This document shows positions 1 through 11,900 of a DNA stretch of 64,000 bases, piece after piece. The stretch comes from Gonapodya prolifera JEL478. Its lineage: Eukaryota > Monoblepharomycota > Monoblepharidomycetes > Monoblepharidales > Gonapodyaceae. How positions within the stretch are numbered: the first letter of the stretch is position 1; every line of letters begins with the position of its first letter. The stretch covers positions 124,001-188,000 of the forward strand of contig KQ965800.1 in assembly GCA_001574975.1 (NCBI GenBank), given 5' to 3'. Below the pieces are notes generated by a model. The model did no database searches. It was not told where the DNA came from and worked only from the letters and a program-made list of their open reading frames with translations. Position numbers and translations under genes: made by a program.

Positions 1-73
1 GGAGGTGGTGGCGGTGGAGGCGGCGGTGGTGGAGGAGGGGGAGGAGGAGGGGGAGGAGGCGGTGGAGGGGGAG
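1..73 (-). CDS. edge of a poly-proline-encoding exon (partial, gene runs off the left end)
   Basis: On the minus strand the first 73 bases read as an uninterrupted run of proline codons, and they follow a good splice acceptor (TCTTACAG at 81-74). This is what the start of an internal exon of a proline-rich gene would look like, with the rest of the gene lying outside the window. The tract closely resembles the poly-proline stretch of the membrane SH3 gene at 6.24-6.30 kb on the same strand, so a paralogue is possible. It could equally be a simple G-rich microsatellite with no coding role. Confidence 0.3.
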
Positions 74-2261
74 CTGTAAGATGAGTGATTGAAGTTAGGA
101 AAGCAAGAAGATCCCATAAATGATAATCTTTTGCATCAAACAACGAGTACGCACGCGGTGGAGGTACCTGAGCACATTCAGCGTACGTGCATGTGCAGGA
201 TCCGGGACTGCGTTTGCCAGGAGTCAAAGGAAATTGATTTCAGATCACAAAATGTAGTGGACCCTGAACCCAAAGAAACCGAGCTCACCAGCGGTGCTGA
301 TCATCGGGACAGAGAACGTCGCTGCAAATCTGCCTCGAATGGAGTGCTCTGTGCAATGCATCGGCGAATTCTATCGGAACGACGTTTCCTCCTTGTAAAC
401 TGGGCGCAAAGTCCACATATCCTGGAGCGACGTGAATGCGAGCAGCTATCGCCGATCCAAAGTTAAGTTAGGTGGACGCCAGCAAAAGACCCGTATTCTG
501 GTAATCAATCACCTCCGGTGGCGCCAGCTCCTCCCAAGGCGAAAAACGTTGCAGCAAGGAGTAGAACCCTCATCCGCGAGTCCACAAACTTGGATGGAAT
601 CTACTAAGCAGTTCCAGCACGAGTGGGAGCTTTTTCGAAGCATAATACCCATGAGTATATTCGGAATAGTGGATATACTGAGCGTCGGGAACGGTTCGTA
701 CCTCCCGCCCTTCATTCCCTGCCATTCACTTCTACATACTTGACTTCCACGAAGCACCAAGATTTTCCAATTGCGGGCACATTGAATGAAAATAGTGAAG
801 AATCATTTTTACGTCACGTAAATAGGGGGCAAAATCGTGGAATACAAAAGCGTGATGTTATCACGCTTTCCCAGATTTTATCCTACACATACGTGGTGGT
901 GGAGGGGGCGGTTTAAGGAGCATCGGTCATACGCAGGACCTGGGACAGTCAACAACATTGCATTGCATTAGATCAGATGTCAAGGAAATGCTGCTGCTCA
1001 TTAAACGAAACACGCAAAGCTCACCACCGGTTGCTTGAGTCAGGACAAATACTAACGGGGCTGAGCGGTGGCGCTCTTTCGTGGAGGGCTCCATGAGCCA
1101 TGTATCTGCGAATGGCTCGACTGGGACGAAGTCTCCCCCACCATGAAAGCGGGGCACGAAATCCATTTTTCGTTGAGCTCCATTGTTACTTGCAGCTTTT
1201 GGCCATCCAAGCTAGGGAGTGTTGTAAACCCGCTGGAGTTCATAAACGTGCTACCCTTCCCTCTTCCTTCTTCTCTCAATTTTTCGGTCTATGAGGCACA
1301 AATAGAGAGGTGACCTACNAGACTTGGGTAAAAAAAAAAGATCTTGAGCAGGTGATAGTGCGACCAAAGTTGGACGTAATGGGTTGAATTGTAGCCGGCC
1401 CACACTCATAATATGATTCTGTCCAAGAACGAAGACAAGAGAAGAGGATGAACTACTGGCGTACCAAACTAGTCCTTCTACATAACGTGGTCGAATATGA
1501 TGTGATGTCCGGCAGAATTTCCACAGGTACAGCAACCGCAGCCGACAGAGCAACATCACTCTGCCACGAACTGTTCGTGTTCGAGACAACAAGGGGGACA
1601 TTCTACACACTGGAGTTGCTTAGCTGAAAGAAGTGATCGATCATTCTTGATGCACAATTACGTCACTCGGTAGTGAACTGTTCGTGTTCGAGACAACAAG
1701 GGGGTCATTCTAAACACTTAGGTTATTTAGTTGAAAGCAGCGGTCGCACTGTTCTTGATGTGCAATAGAGTCACGCGGTCGAGAACTGTTCTTGCTCGAG
1801 ACAATAAGGGGTGCACATGCAAATTGAGTGCTCCAAAGCGCAGGCAAGTCAAAGATGCAGCAAATACGGTGTCTTGCTCGTGTTTAACTGCTATGGAATA
1901 ATACGAAGCTTGCTTCGTTACCCCCGCTTGCCCCTCGAATACTTACTCCAGCCAGTCAAGAAGGTGGATGAAAGAACGGGAGTGAGACTAGATACAGGAA
2001 TAGCGAAAGATTGCCAACCAATTAGGGATACGAAATGTCGTCGGCATCCAAGCAAATGAGGATATAATACGGCTAAGGTCTCAAGAGGGTGCCGTTTTGT
2101 GTACGTCAAAGGGGCCAAGCCTCAGCCAAGGGAAATATTTACCTTCTTCATCTGTCTTGGCCCTAGATCCACTTGTTCATAAACCCACATCGGAACCAAA
2201 TTGATGTTCCTTGCTATCTCTTCTCGATACCAACGCATCAACACTCCCGAAACTAATCCAC
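74..2261. other. intergenic stretch without a recognisable gene
   Basis: No open frame here shows codon texture, domains or splice signals that I would trust. It contains one ambiguous base (N at 1319) next to a short A-run, and the tandem repeat described at 1569-1815. The last few hundred bases are the promoter side of the LPMO-like gene. Confidence 0.6.
1569..1815. repeat. tandem repeat, unit about 108 bp, 2.3 copies
   Basis: A unit beginning AACTGTTCGTGTTCGAGACA starts at 1569 and again at 1676, and a third shortened copy starts at 1784. The units share blocks such as CATTCT, TTCTTGATG and GTCAC at matching offsets, so the spacing is 107-108 bp. The copies have diverged by substitutions and the third ends after about 30 bases. 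It lies between genes and I see no coding role. Confidence 0.8.
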
Positions 2262-3419
2262 ATGCCGTCTGCACGAACTCTCGTCACGGCGCTGGCGCTG
2301 TCTCTCTTCCTCGTCCTCGGTGCATCCGCGCACATCGAGATGACAGACCTGGCCCCGCGGAACAGAAAGTACATCGAGGGCATCGCGGTGAGTTTGTGCA
2401 GCGCCGATGGGAGGGGATGTGCAAGAAGATGTTTGCTGATTTCCGTCCCATGCACGTGGCCGTGGCATCGGATGCCCTTTCTGTTTTTCGTTGCAGAGTA
2501 TTGACTACGAGTGAGCGCGAATTTGGTCGCTGTCGGCTTCGGATGATCTGATCAGACGCTCACATTACTGGCGTTGTTTGTTTACAGAAATCTCTTACCG
2601 TAAGGACCCACTTGTCCGTTTCCATGCCAAGGCAAGGTGAGTCTTCTCCAAGCGAGGAGATCGCAGGCGGAAGTCACGAGACGTCCGCTGGAGGCGTATA
2701 TTCTACCGATCCCACGCGGAGCGCTTTATCGAGTCACACCGTCTTGTCCGACCCTCCAAGTCACTCTTACTGATCCTTCTCTCATTTTCCCAGAGCAAAG
2801 GACCAATTTTCGCCACGCACCAAGCTGGCTCTTCCATCTCCGTCACACTCGGTGAAGGCGGTGCACCTCATGGTACGTTTTCTCTTGATCACAACCAGAA
2901 GCCGGAATTGAACCTCTCACACTTCCTCTTTTCACTTCATGGCCTTTCCCAGACGGTGGTCACTGCCAGTTTGCACTCTTGTACGACAACGGAAACATGT
3001 TTGTTGTCCTCTCCACCGTGAAGCGCGAATGTCTCCGTGCCGAAGGCTTGTCGTACACCGTTCCCATTCCCGCCGGCGCTCCGTCAGGGGATGCTATCGT
3101 AAGTTCGGCAAGATCTTCTCACATGCAACCGGGAGTTTTACATGTGGTAACCACGCGTTAGTCCCTTCACCTCAGTTTTCCTGGAGCTGGATCAACGCTG
3201 TCGGCAGCCGCGAATACTACCAAGATTGCGGTGATGTGACAATCCAAGGCGCCGACGGTGGGTCGCTCACGGGACCCCAGCTGCTGGTCGTCAATGCTCC
3301 CCCTTCCACAGTCATTGTTCCTGGTGAGTGCCCTCTTCTTGGACTCGACTTTTATCGGATCGAGTAAGTGACGCATAAACTTCGTTCCACCTCTCTGCGC
3401 AGAATTCGGCGGCGACTAA
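2262..3419 (+). CDS. secreted LPMO-like protein (copper-oxygenase fold), one exon with a frame problem
   Basis: A signal peptide (MPSARTLVTALALSLF...) ends before AHIEM, so the mature protein would start with histidine, as copper-dependent polysaccharide monooxygenases and their relatives do. Later exons match this fungal family: GPIFATHQAGSSISVTLG, then GGHCQFALLYDNG, SYTVPIPAGAPSGDA, WINAVGSREYYQDC and a short tail PEFGGD. Exons: 2262-2387, 2497-2510, about 2588-2636, 2794-2872, 2953-3098, 3176-3323, 3403-3419. All junctions from exon 4 on are phase-consistent. Exon 3 must be read in the frame giving CPFPCQGK to match the family and exon 4, but exons 1-2 lead into another frame. So there is a frameshift, an assembly indel or a splice I have missed. 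Oxidation of a surface polysaccharide, or copper binding, is inferred from the family. Confidence 0.8.
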
Positions 3420-4045
3420 ACTGCCGGAGAGGACCTTCTCGACGCGCGACCTCAAATCACCGTGCGCGCCGATCAGCAAGGACCGGGAATCTTTGAAGAA
3501 TCAGAACTCAGCACAGAGGTCAGAGAGTTCGCAATTGTGAGCGCATTGAATTCAAATAAACAAGAATATATTTCTAGTACGGTACGTACGTGTATCAACA
3601 ATGGAGTGGGAGAACATGGTACAGTGAATGAATCGACAGCAAACAGAATCACACATTCCCAGGCCTAGCCGCCGACCTCGTCGAATCCGTTGGTATATTC
3701 CACTTGGAATAGCTATCGAGCGCCACGACCTCTGACGGAATCAATGGCATGGCGGTGGACCTATACTTTGAGAACGTCGAAGTGTACCCGGACCCCGTCG
3801 TCATGGTCCGGCCCGAGTGACCGCTCGAGACGCTGGGCAGGTTGTGGGACGGGGCGAGACCGCTTCGAAGTGCGCGGCTGGTGGAGCGTGGGAATGCGCG
3901 ACTGGCGCTGGCGTGGTGGGATTCCATCCGGTTTCCGACGACGGAACCGGACATGAGGTAGTTGAGGGGTCCGAGGTCGAGGCAGTCGCTGTTACAGAGA
4001 TGGCACTGTTAGAGCCTATCCAGGGAGGAGAATGGCTTCCGGTAC
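3420..4045. other. intergenic spacer between convergent genes
   Basis: This holds the 3' flanks of the LPMO-like gene (plus strand) and the SH3 membrane gene (minus strand). Open frames here overlap on both strands and have no recognisable content. I see no further feature. Confidence 0.5.
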
Positions 4046-6361
4046 TCACACAGGGCTGTCCGTGAGAACACACGTGGGAAGGGGAACATTCACGCTCAAT
4101 GATCAAAGAAACTTCTCAAAAATTAGAAGTTAGATGTACTTACAATGCACCAGTCACTCCAGTCGAAAGCTGCAAACGAAGGAAAGCTGTCAGAATATGC
4201 GATCCTTATTCGCTCGTTCGGGCAACCAACTCACATTCGTCCCCGACGCCCACCCATCCCTAAACACAAAGTTTACAATCACCAAGCTCCCCTGATCTAT
4301 CAGCACCTCATCGTCTTGAGTTGGTTCATACTAGTTGAAAAAGATCCATGCAATATTAAAGACACCAAAACATCGTGAGCTCTGCAGGCAAGTAACGTAC
4401 ATCAACGAGAGCGGTGAGAGGTAACCCGCGGTACGGAATACTTGGCTGATCGAGTTGGTTGACGGGGCGAGCGAGGTAGTCGAAGAATGGCTGTTCGTCG
4501 TGACCCAACAAATGAAGTACATATGAGTAAGACAACGGTACTACAAAAAGCCACAAACGCAACAACGTACGTGGATCACGGCCACTTCTTCAGCTTGATC
4601 CTCTTCAAACTCATCCACGGCGCCCGACGGATACCCAAGACTCCCAACCTGCGCCACTAAGGAACCGTCTCCGAAAGCCTTTGACTCCTGGAGGCCCCAC
4701 TCAGGCGAATCGTCCTGCTCTTGGTGGTCCTGCTCCTGCTCCATCACCGTACCTTCCCTGGACTCTGTAGAGATTCTCCTGCGGGAGCTTTGGTTGACCG
4801 CTAAACTTTGCCTTGTCGACGACGTTGTGGACGCACGTCCGCTTCCGCTTTGGGTCACCGCCAAACTATGTTTCGTCGACGATGTCGAAACCCTACCGCT
4901 TCCGCTCCACGACACGTCCCGGCTGGACGCCGTGGAGACCCGTCCACTGGCGATCTTCTTACTCGATTTCGGCGCAGACCTCATATCGTTTAGAGTCGAA
5001 CGCGAGCTTAGTGCCGTGGACTGACTGAACGGGGTCTGTGCCTGGGCTGGGTAGTCGACGTTGGATCCAGGCGGAGCGCAGAGCAAGGAGTCCAAATTAT
5101 TCGACCGGATGGATCCGTCGGGCAGGTGCGCTTTGGAGGGCATGCTGACTGGGGGCATGCTTTGAGGCTGGAGGGATCTTCGAGAGGATGCGGGTGGGGT
5201 TGGGAATTGGGTTGTTCCGACAGTGACCAGGACGGAGGAAGCCGGGTTTTGTCGTCGGGCGCTGTCGGGGGCGTAGAAGGTGGTGCTTGTGGGGGGCTCG
5301 TTGATGTGAGTTGTGTCGGAGGGAAGGGAGCCGCCTTTGTCGTTTTTGTCCGGCCTGGATGTCGCGATCATCGTGGTCGTTCGATGTCGGAGACCCGCAC
5401 GCATCACAAACGCGCATGCCCAGAAGCAGAAACCAACGATCAGCACTATACCACTCCCACCACACCAGTTTCGCAAAAAAAACACGACCAACTCACCCCG
5501 CTCTCCGTCTCCTCACAACCACCGTCACAACAACCCCAACAACCACCACCACTACCCCAACGATCCCCGCAATCAGCCCGATACTCGGACCGCCCGACTT
5601 AGGACTCGTGCCGGGCGAACCAGCTACGACGGGCTGGGCGCCGGCAGGGGCAGTGTCGCCCGTCATGCCGTTGTTGCCCGTTCCGGAACCTGTCGTGCCG
5701 TCCCCCGCAGCAAGCGTAGGTGTAGTACCAGGAGCAGGAGCAGCGGCGTCCGGCGCAGCGCTTCCAGAAACTGAGCCTGACGCGGAGCCCCCGGCTGGTG
5801 TGGGGGCAGGAGGGGCGCCGACAACGACGGAGCCTGTTGGTGGTGGTGGGGGGGCTGGGAGGCAGAGGTGGCATAATTAAAAGGAGTGAGTATGTAGGAT
5901 TGTGAAAGTGTACCTACGAGTTGTTCCTGGTGCGGCGGTTGGGGGAGGTGATGGAGCTAAAAGTGTTGGTGGTGAGAAATGGGGCTTCATGACCTGCGAT
6001 AAAAGGTGAAGTGCTACTTACCGGCTCCGCCGTCCGCTGTGACGCAGGAGCGCAAGAGGTGTAGGATCAGAACGGCAGCACAAATAGCTACACCAAGCTT
6101 ATGCGTTGACTTACCGGGAGGGGGTGCAGGGGAGGACGGCGGTGTTGCAGGTGGACTTGCAGGAGGCGTCACAGCCGGTGGAGTAGCTGGAGGCGGTGTT
6201 GCGGGTGGTGGTGTAGCTGGGGGTGGAGTGGCAGGAGGTGCAGTTGGGGGCGGTGTGGGTGGAGGGGGAGGTGGAGGGGGAGGCGGGGGAGGGGGTGCTG
6301 CGAGCCCCACGTGAAATATGGAGATGGATAGTAGAGTCACAAAGTGCGATCTCCACGGCAT
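4046..6361 (-). CDS. Fus1-like single-pass membrane protein with C-terminal SH3 domain
   Basis: Exon 1 (6115-6361) encodes a signal peptide (MPWRSHFVTLLSISIFHVGLAA) followed by a long proline/alanine/threonine-rich ectodomain. Exon 4 (about 5497-5854) continues a Gly/Ser/Ala-rich stretch into one transmembrane helix (GLIAGIVGVVVVVVGVVVTV) closed by RRRR. The cytoplasmic exon is Ser/Thr-rich with three imperfect repeats of the type SGSGR(V/A)STxS. The last exons spell an SH3 domain: ALVD/YEPTQDDEVL, DGWASGTN, STGVTGAF, stop at 4046. This order matches yeast Fus1, a plasma-membrane cell-fusion and signalling scaffold; the function is inferred from architecture. The join between exon 1 and the short exon at 5918-5993 is off by one base in my reading, and a 15-nt exon at 6022-6036 is possible. 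The intron after RRRRAG has two candidate acceptors. Confidence 0.75.
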
Positions 6362-8234
6362 GACACCCTCATGCTACATACGCGCTGGAGGAGGTGCCAC
6401 TGCACACTCGGCTGCGGTGCACTTGCACGAGCCCGGGCTGTCAAAGAAACGTCAGTTGGGTAGCAGTCGAGGGTCCGATGTTATCACGAATAAGCTCACC
6501 ACCGCTGCTGCCCGTCCGGACACAGCACCTCGCTGCAGACTGTCTGTCTCCCGAACAGCGCCCCATAGTGCACCGCGCCATCCGCGACGACACCGACCCG
6601 CCCACCCCACGCAGGTTCCAGTGCTACCTTCCCAGAGTCCAGATTGACGCTCGCTGATGGACAGGGAGAGTTGCGGGGTCAAACCCAAATCGGGATGGCT
6701 GACAAATAACTCCGCGCCTCACCTCCCACGCGCAGCACCATCGCCGCGCCAACGAGCAGTCGCAGAATCCGCATCGTGAGTGCGATCCCGCTGAGGTACG
6801 TCCCTGTGCTGCAGAGTGTCTCCAAGCAGTAGAACAGTTTCAGGTGCGGTGCTCTTCAGTACTATTTTTGCTCCGAGAGGCACGAGGCGATAAACTTCGG
6901 AAAACCCCTCAACGCTCCCTCACTTCATACCCCGCCCGCGTTCATACACCGCTGCACCTGGTGACCGTTATGTTGGAGTCGCCGGGGAGACGGTCGCATA
7001 TGCCGAAAGGACTCTCGTGAAGTTTGTCACCTGACACCGAGACAACGGTTGCTCGGGACAAGACAAAAGACCGATTCTTTCTTCACAACAGTCGAAACTA
7101 GAGCCGAGAGTCTGCTACTGGGAAATGTGGCCTCTCGGAGCGGGTTTAGTCCGATGCCGGTTTGTTTTTGTTTTGTATTTGCCCCTCGGTCCTTTCGCCT
7201 CCCCTCGCACTTCGCACCAGTTCTCGCGAGAAAATTGGAAACAAGATGCAATCTACGCCAGCACTAGTTGTACTCGAAACTTGCGGAAACAACTGCGGCC
7301 CCGAGTCGGAGCGCCAAAGGCTACATACTACGGCGTATCTGATAAAGTGTCACACATCTGTTTCATGCTGTCGTCGCGCAGAAAGTCATTCATCGCAAGG
7401 TCGAAATTGAGAGGAGCCCGTTTCGCGTGTACTGCGCCCATGGGATCCCCATCGTGAGTCGCGGCGACGCGTAATCAATCATCCCCATCCAATCCCCACC
7501 GCCGCAACCGATTTGTACTCAACGTGGTCACGGCGGCAGTGGCGAAGCCAGGTGGATCAGAGCGTGCTCGTCCTTTTCGGCTTCGGCGCGAGGAGGCAAA
7601 GACCGAGCCGGCGCCGCCATTTTTTGCGCTGGGTGACAACGCGCCCACCCCAACGCTGCCATGACGGGATCGAAGCAGTGATATAAAACTGCTCGATATT
7701 CAGTTATCTGTGATTCCCGCCATACTGGTGGCATCCAGTCCGGTTCCCGAACACGCTGCGCTTCTCCAGTTTGCTCTAACATGTGGCCCGACCAGGTGGC
7801 ATCGGAAGGTGCTCGGATTAAGGAGGAGCTTTCGAGCAAGCCGGCCAGACGCAACATGCCGAGCAATAAACACTGGAGAGAAACGGGGGAAGAAGCCGGT
7901 GTACTTACCAGAGAAGAGGAGAGAAGGGTGTAATGGCAAGAATCGGTTTTGGGGGTGTCTTTTTGAGGCAAGTGATGTGCGGATCCTTGTGCCAAATTTA
8001 ATTGGTTGTGTGCACTCTCCACCATATATGGAATTGGGAACAAAGATTTCCCTTTCACTATCTGCGGTGGACGTTCTTCTAGAAAAGATACATCACATGA
8101 TATTTACATGATATTTACAACCGACTGACTTCACGAGTACACAGGCCCCGCCAGTGAACGATTAATACAGCAAACGAAGCTTCATCGTGTTCGAGATGAT
8201 CCCCCCTCGTGTCCTCTCCCACCGACTCCGACTC
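6362..8234. other. intergenic, no recognisable gene
   Basis: Upstream flank of the SH3 membrane gene and downstream flank of the Dpy-30 gene. A 176-residue minus-strand frame at 7528-8058 has no family features, and its composition resembles frames opposite GC-rich DNA, so I do not call it a gene. An imperfect hairpin at 7683-7708 recurs at 53995-54019. Confidence 0.5.
7683..7708. other. imperfect hairpin, copy 1 of 2
   Basis: ATAAAACTG and CAGTTATC flank the loop CTCGATATT. The same loop and right arm recur at 53995-54019 with two or three changes. Confidence 0.35.
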
Positions 8235-8459
8235 TCACATCTCCTTACTCTCCCCCCTCTGACCACCCCCCGTCCCATTAATCAACACTCCATTCGTACC
8301 AACCACCCCATCTTCGTACGTCGCACCTTCCCGTTCCTCCCACCCCACGAGGAACTCGCCCAGGAACCGGATGGGATCTTTCGGGCGCTCGTCCAGGATC
8401 CGTGCGAGCGCTGTGATGAGGGCGGGCGCGAGGTGGATTTTGAGGTAGTGTGCGTCCAT
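8235..8459 (-). CDS. Dpy-30 motif protein (COMPASS Sdc1/DPY30-like)
   Basis: A 74-residue frame starting MDAHYLKIHLAP carries a clear Dpy-30 motif: LAPALITALARILDERP then KDPIRFLGEFL at residues about 8-39. This motif is a short helical dimerisation module. In Sdc1/DPY30 it docks on Ash2 in the COMPASS H3K4 methyltransferase; it also occurs in some adenylate kinases and axonemal proteins. The length suits a stand-alone Sdc1-type subunit, although the usual N-terminal extension is missing; the frame is open further upstream and an upstream exon is possible. The gene is divergent from the SPEN-type gene across a 489-bp gap that must hold both promoters. Family assignment is good; the complex is inferred. 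Confidence 0.75.
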   Translation of the reverse strand: MDAHYLKIHLAPALITALARILDERPKDPIRFLGEFLVGWEEREGATYEDGVVGTNGVLINGTGGGQRGESKEM

Positions 8460-8948
8460 TGGGGAAAGTGAGGGTGGTAGTGGGGTGATTGAAGTTTGGT
8501 TGGAGGAGGAGGTAAATGACAATTGGAGGGTTTTGGAGTTTTGGAAGAACCTTCCAAGGCGGAAGAATTGTGAGATCAGAGTCGTCCGAAGCGAAACGCT
8601 CAGCGTCTCACCTTGCTGATCTGATGTGTTGTCAGAAATGGAACTGCATGGCGATTGTTGGAGAAGTAGGGAAGCACACACCTGATCGGACCAAGGAAAA
8701 ACCGCCAAGAACGATTACACGCGTATTATTCAACGAGTCGCATTTTGTCGTTGTTAAGTTCACTCCTCTCCTGCTCTTGACTTCTTCCCTTTGAACCAAC
8801 TTGAATTGGAAACTGCTCGAATTAGGTGTGGCGCAGACTGTGGCCCAGCGCTCTTCCTGGGAGGTGACAGAGTGAAAAAACCCACGCATCGTCCCACCCA
8901 CACCACCGCGTCGCCGCAAACACACCGCGCACGCACTTTTAGCGTCGT
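8460..8948. promoter_or_regulatory. divergent promoter region (Dpy-30 gene / SPEN-type gene)
   Basis: The region separates two divergent start codons and shows no gene of its own. No specific element can be assigned by eye. Confidence 0.4.
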
Positions 8949-11900
8949 ATGAGCGGTATGAACGGCCTTCCGTCGAACCAGGCGCACGCGGCGTCACCGA
9001 ACGGGAACGGGCAAGCGAACGCCGGGGCGGGACAGGGCGTGACAGGTGCCCCCGGAGGTGGCCAGATTGGCGCGCTGAACGGACTCGCGGGTGTAGGAGG
9101 GCTGGGCGGACTTGGTGGGTTAGGCGGTTTAGGCGGTCTTGGAGCGTTGGGAGGGTTGGGTATGGGCGTCGGCGGTCTCCTTTCCGGAAACGTCAACGCG
9201 GGCACGGGAGCAGGCCCAGCGGACCAGAAACAAGTAATGGACCTGCAACAACTAGTCCTCCAGCAGCAACTGGCGATTCAGCAGCTGTTGTTGGGGAACT
9301 TGCTCGGGAACCCGCTGCTCCAGTTGCAGGCGTTGCAGGCCCAGCAGCAACAGGCAGCGGCAGCGCAGGCGGGACAGACGGGGCAGCAGGCCGTCCAGCA
9401 GCAGCAGCAGAACCCCTTCGCGAACCTCCTCGGGGCGAAACCAGGCACCAACCTCCTCGGCCTTGGTGGACTCGGCGCACTCGGTGGCGTGGGTCTTGCC
9501 GGTCTCGGTGGGCTCGGGCTCGGCGCCTTGACTGGATCTACCACCGCCGCGACGACTCCCACACTTACCACCCAAAGCACTCCACCAGCACCACCACAGC
9601 AGGTAGCGCCTCCACAACAACAGACTCCTCACCAGGGATACCAAGAGGACATGCAGATTGACACGGAGGGTGATGAGGACGGGGACGTTCCGTCGTACTC
9701 ACCGCAGGAACCCACCGAAGACACGTACGCTCCTCCCCCGCAGCCGAAGCAGTTCGAGCCCTTCAAGTTGAAGAAGCAGGACCCTCCTGCTCCCCCACCG
9801 CCGCATTCCCAAAGACCCCCGCCGGGGCAGGGGCAGGCCCATGTGCAGCACCAACCTGTTGCTGGACCAGCTCCTGCACATCCACCCCCCGTTGCAGCGC
9901 CAGTGCAGCAACAGCAGCTTCCACCCCCAACCCCCGTCACCGCACTCCCGCCCCCACCTCCTCCTCCCATCGAACCCGACCTCCCACTCCACATGGAGTA
10001 CACCCACCTCGCGCCATCCGCATCCGCCCAGGCCCATCAACCCCAACCCCAACTGCAACCACCGACTCCTCTTGGTCCTGCTCCTGCTCCAGCTGGCCCT
10101 TCACCAACACCAGCCAACACTTTAGCGCCACCCCGCCCATCCAAACGCCCCCCATCCCGCTCCCCTGCGGCGTCACGCACACCCTCCCCGCGCCGCCGTC
10201 CCTCGTCCCCCACGCGAAAGTCTCCTGCAAGGAAACGGCTTCGTGGGCGGTCTCCAACACCGCCGGCCGCCAGTTCGGCTCCTGCGTCGGCGCCCCGGCG
10301 ACGGAGTTCGAACCGGTCGTCGCGCCGAATGAGCAAGGGCAAGGGTGGAAGCAGAGCCGTCAGCAGAAGCAGGAGTAGGAGCAGGAGCAGAACACCCCGG
10401 TCGCCTGTGTCCCGGAGGTCGAGCCGAAGCCCCGTGAAAGGAAGTCGACGGGCGAGCGGAAGAGCCGCTATGAGTCGGAGTCGGAGCAGGAGTAGGAGCG
10501 TGAGGAACAAGAGCAGGAGCAAGACGAGGAGCAGAAGCAGAAGCCTCAGCAGGGACAGAGTTGATATTGTCGGGACGCAATATTTGTGGGGTAAGCATCT
10601 CCACCGATCATGTCGCCTTGTTTCGCTCCCGTCTTACGCGCACCCGGCCTTCCCTCCGCCCGCCTCCCCCACCCTCAGTCGGCGAAGTCCAACACGGCGT
10701 CACGGCCGCCGAGGTTGAATCCGCTCTTTCGGACTACGGCCGCGTACGCGACATCCGAGAAATCCCCAACCGGTTCCCAAGACCCATCAAGGCATTCTTC
10801 GTCACCATGGAAACCCGTGAGGGCGGTGCCAGGGTGCTCAAGGGGAAGGTGGTTGTGAGGGGACGAGTGGTGGTGGTGAATGTGAATAAGAAGTTCGAGA
10901 CGGGGAGGGAGTTTGACAGGAGGGGTGAGTACGGAGGTGGGAGTGGGGAGGGATGGATGACCGAACAACAACTGATCGCAATTTTACGCACACCGTGTTT
11001 CGTTTCCAGGGTCCCGCTCGCCTACACCACCACCGACTGGCCTGCCCGCGCGCTCACCAACGCCAGCCGACGATGGCCCCACCGGGCCGCGTGACCGGAG
11101 CGACGGTCCCCCCTTCCGCGGCAACAAACCCGTGAAGATTGACCTGGGTCACCTTCCCCAGGACATCACCGTGGACGATCTCAGGACTGAGTTTGGGCGG
11201 CACGTGGACGTCCTGGACGCCTGGCGCGACGAGTACGGGCGCGCGCGCGTCATTGTGGCGAACTGGGAGGGAGGGATGAATGCGAGGAGGGAGATTCAGG
11301 TGGGTTCAGGGGTGGTGGGAAGGTGTGTCCGGTTTCGTTCCAATGTGCTTTGTTGGTCCCTTTGTAGGCGAGGGAACTATTGGGCCCGCGCACGTCGATA
11401 TACGTGAACAAAGCGGCGTTGAACGGAAACGGGTGGGGAGGTGGAAGGGGGAGAGGCGACGCCCGACGGTTCGATTTGCGAGAGGACAGACATGATGGGC
11501 CAAACAGTCTACGGGACAGGGATACGAATATGTCCCCCGCGGGGTCACAACCGAGGCGGAACGACTCTCGTTCCCGGTCGCGGTCGCCGCAGACGGGTCG
11601 AGGTGATTTCGAAAGCAACAAGAGGTTCCCTCCTGTCACTGGGCAAGATCGGAGGGACTATGGCGGCGCTCGCAGCGGCTACAACGATGAGGATGAAGCG
11701 AACGCGTGCCCGACGCTGTACGTGTCGTTCTTCCCCGCCGACATCTCACGTCACGCCATTTGGGACGTGTTCGAGCGGTTCGGCACGGTGGATTACGTGC
11801 GGCTTGTTCAGAGTCGGAAAGCTGCTGATCTGGTGCATGCGTTTGTGACCTTTGATAGCCTCGATGCGGCGAAGGAGGCTCGCAGGGAGATGAATGGAAT

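Noticed and set aside
6022-6036. 15-nt microexon in the membrane SH3 gene
   Set aside because: It would leave a 28-nt intron, which is too short for this genome, so it is mentioned as a possibility only.
7528-8058. 176-residue minus-strand frame
   Set aside because: No domain, odd composition and no splice support; likely a chance frame.
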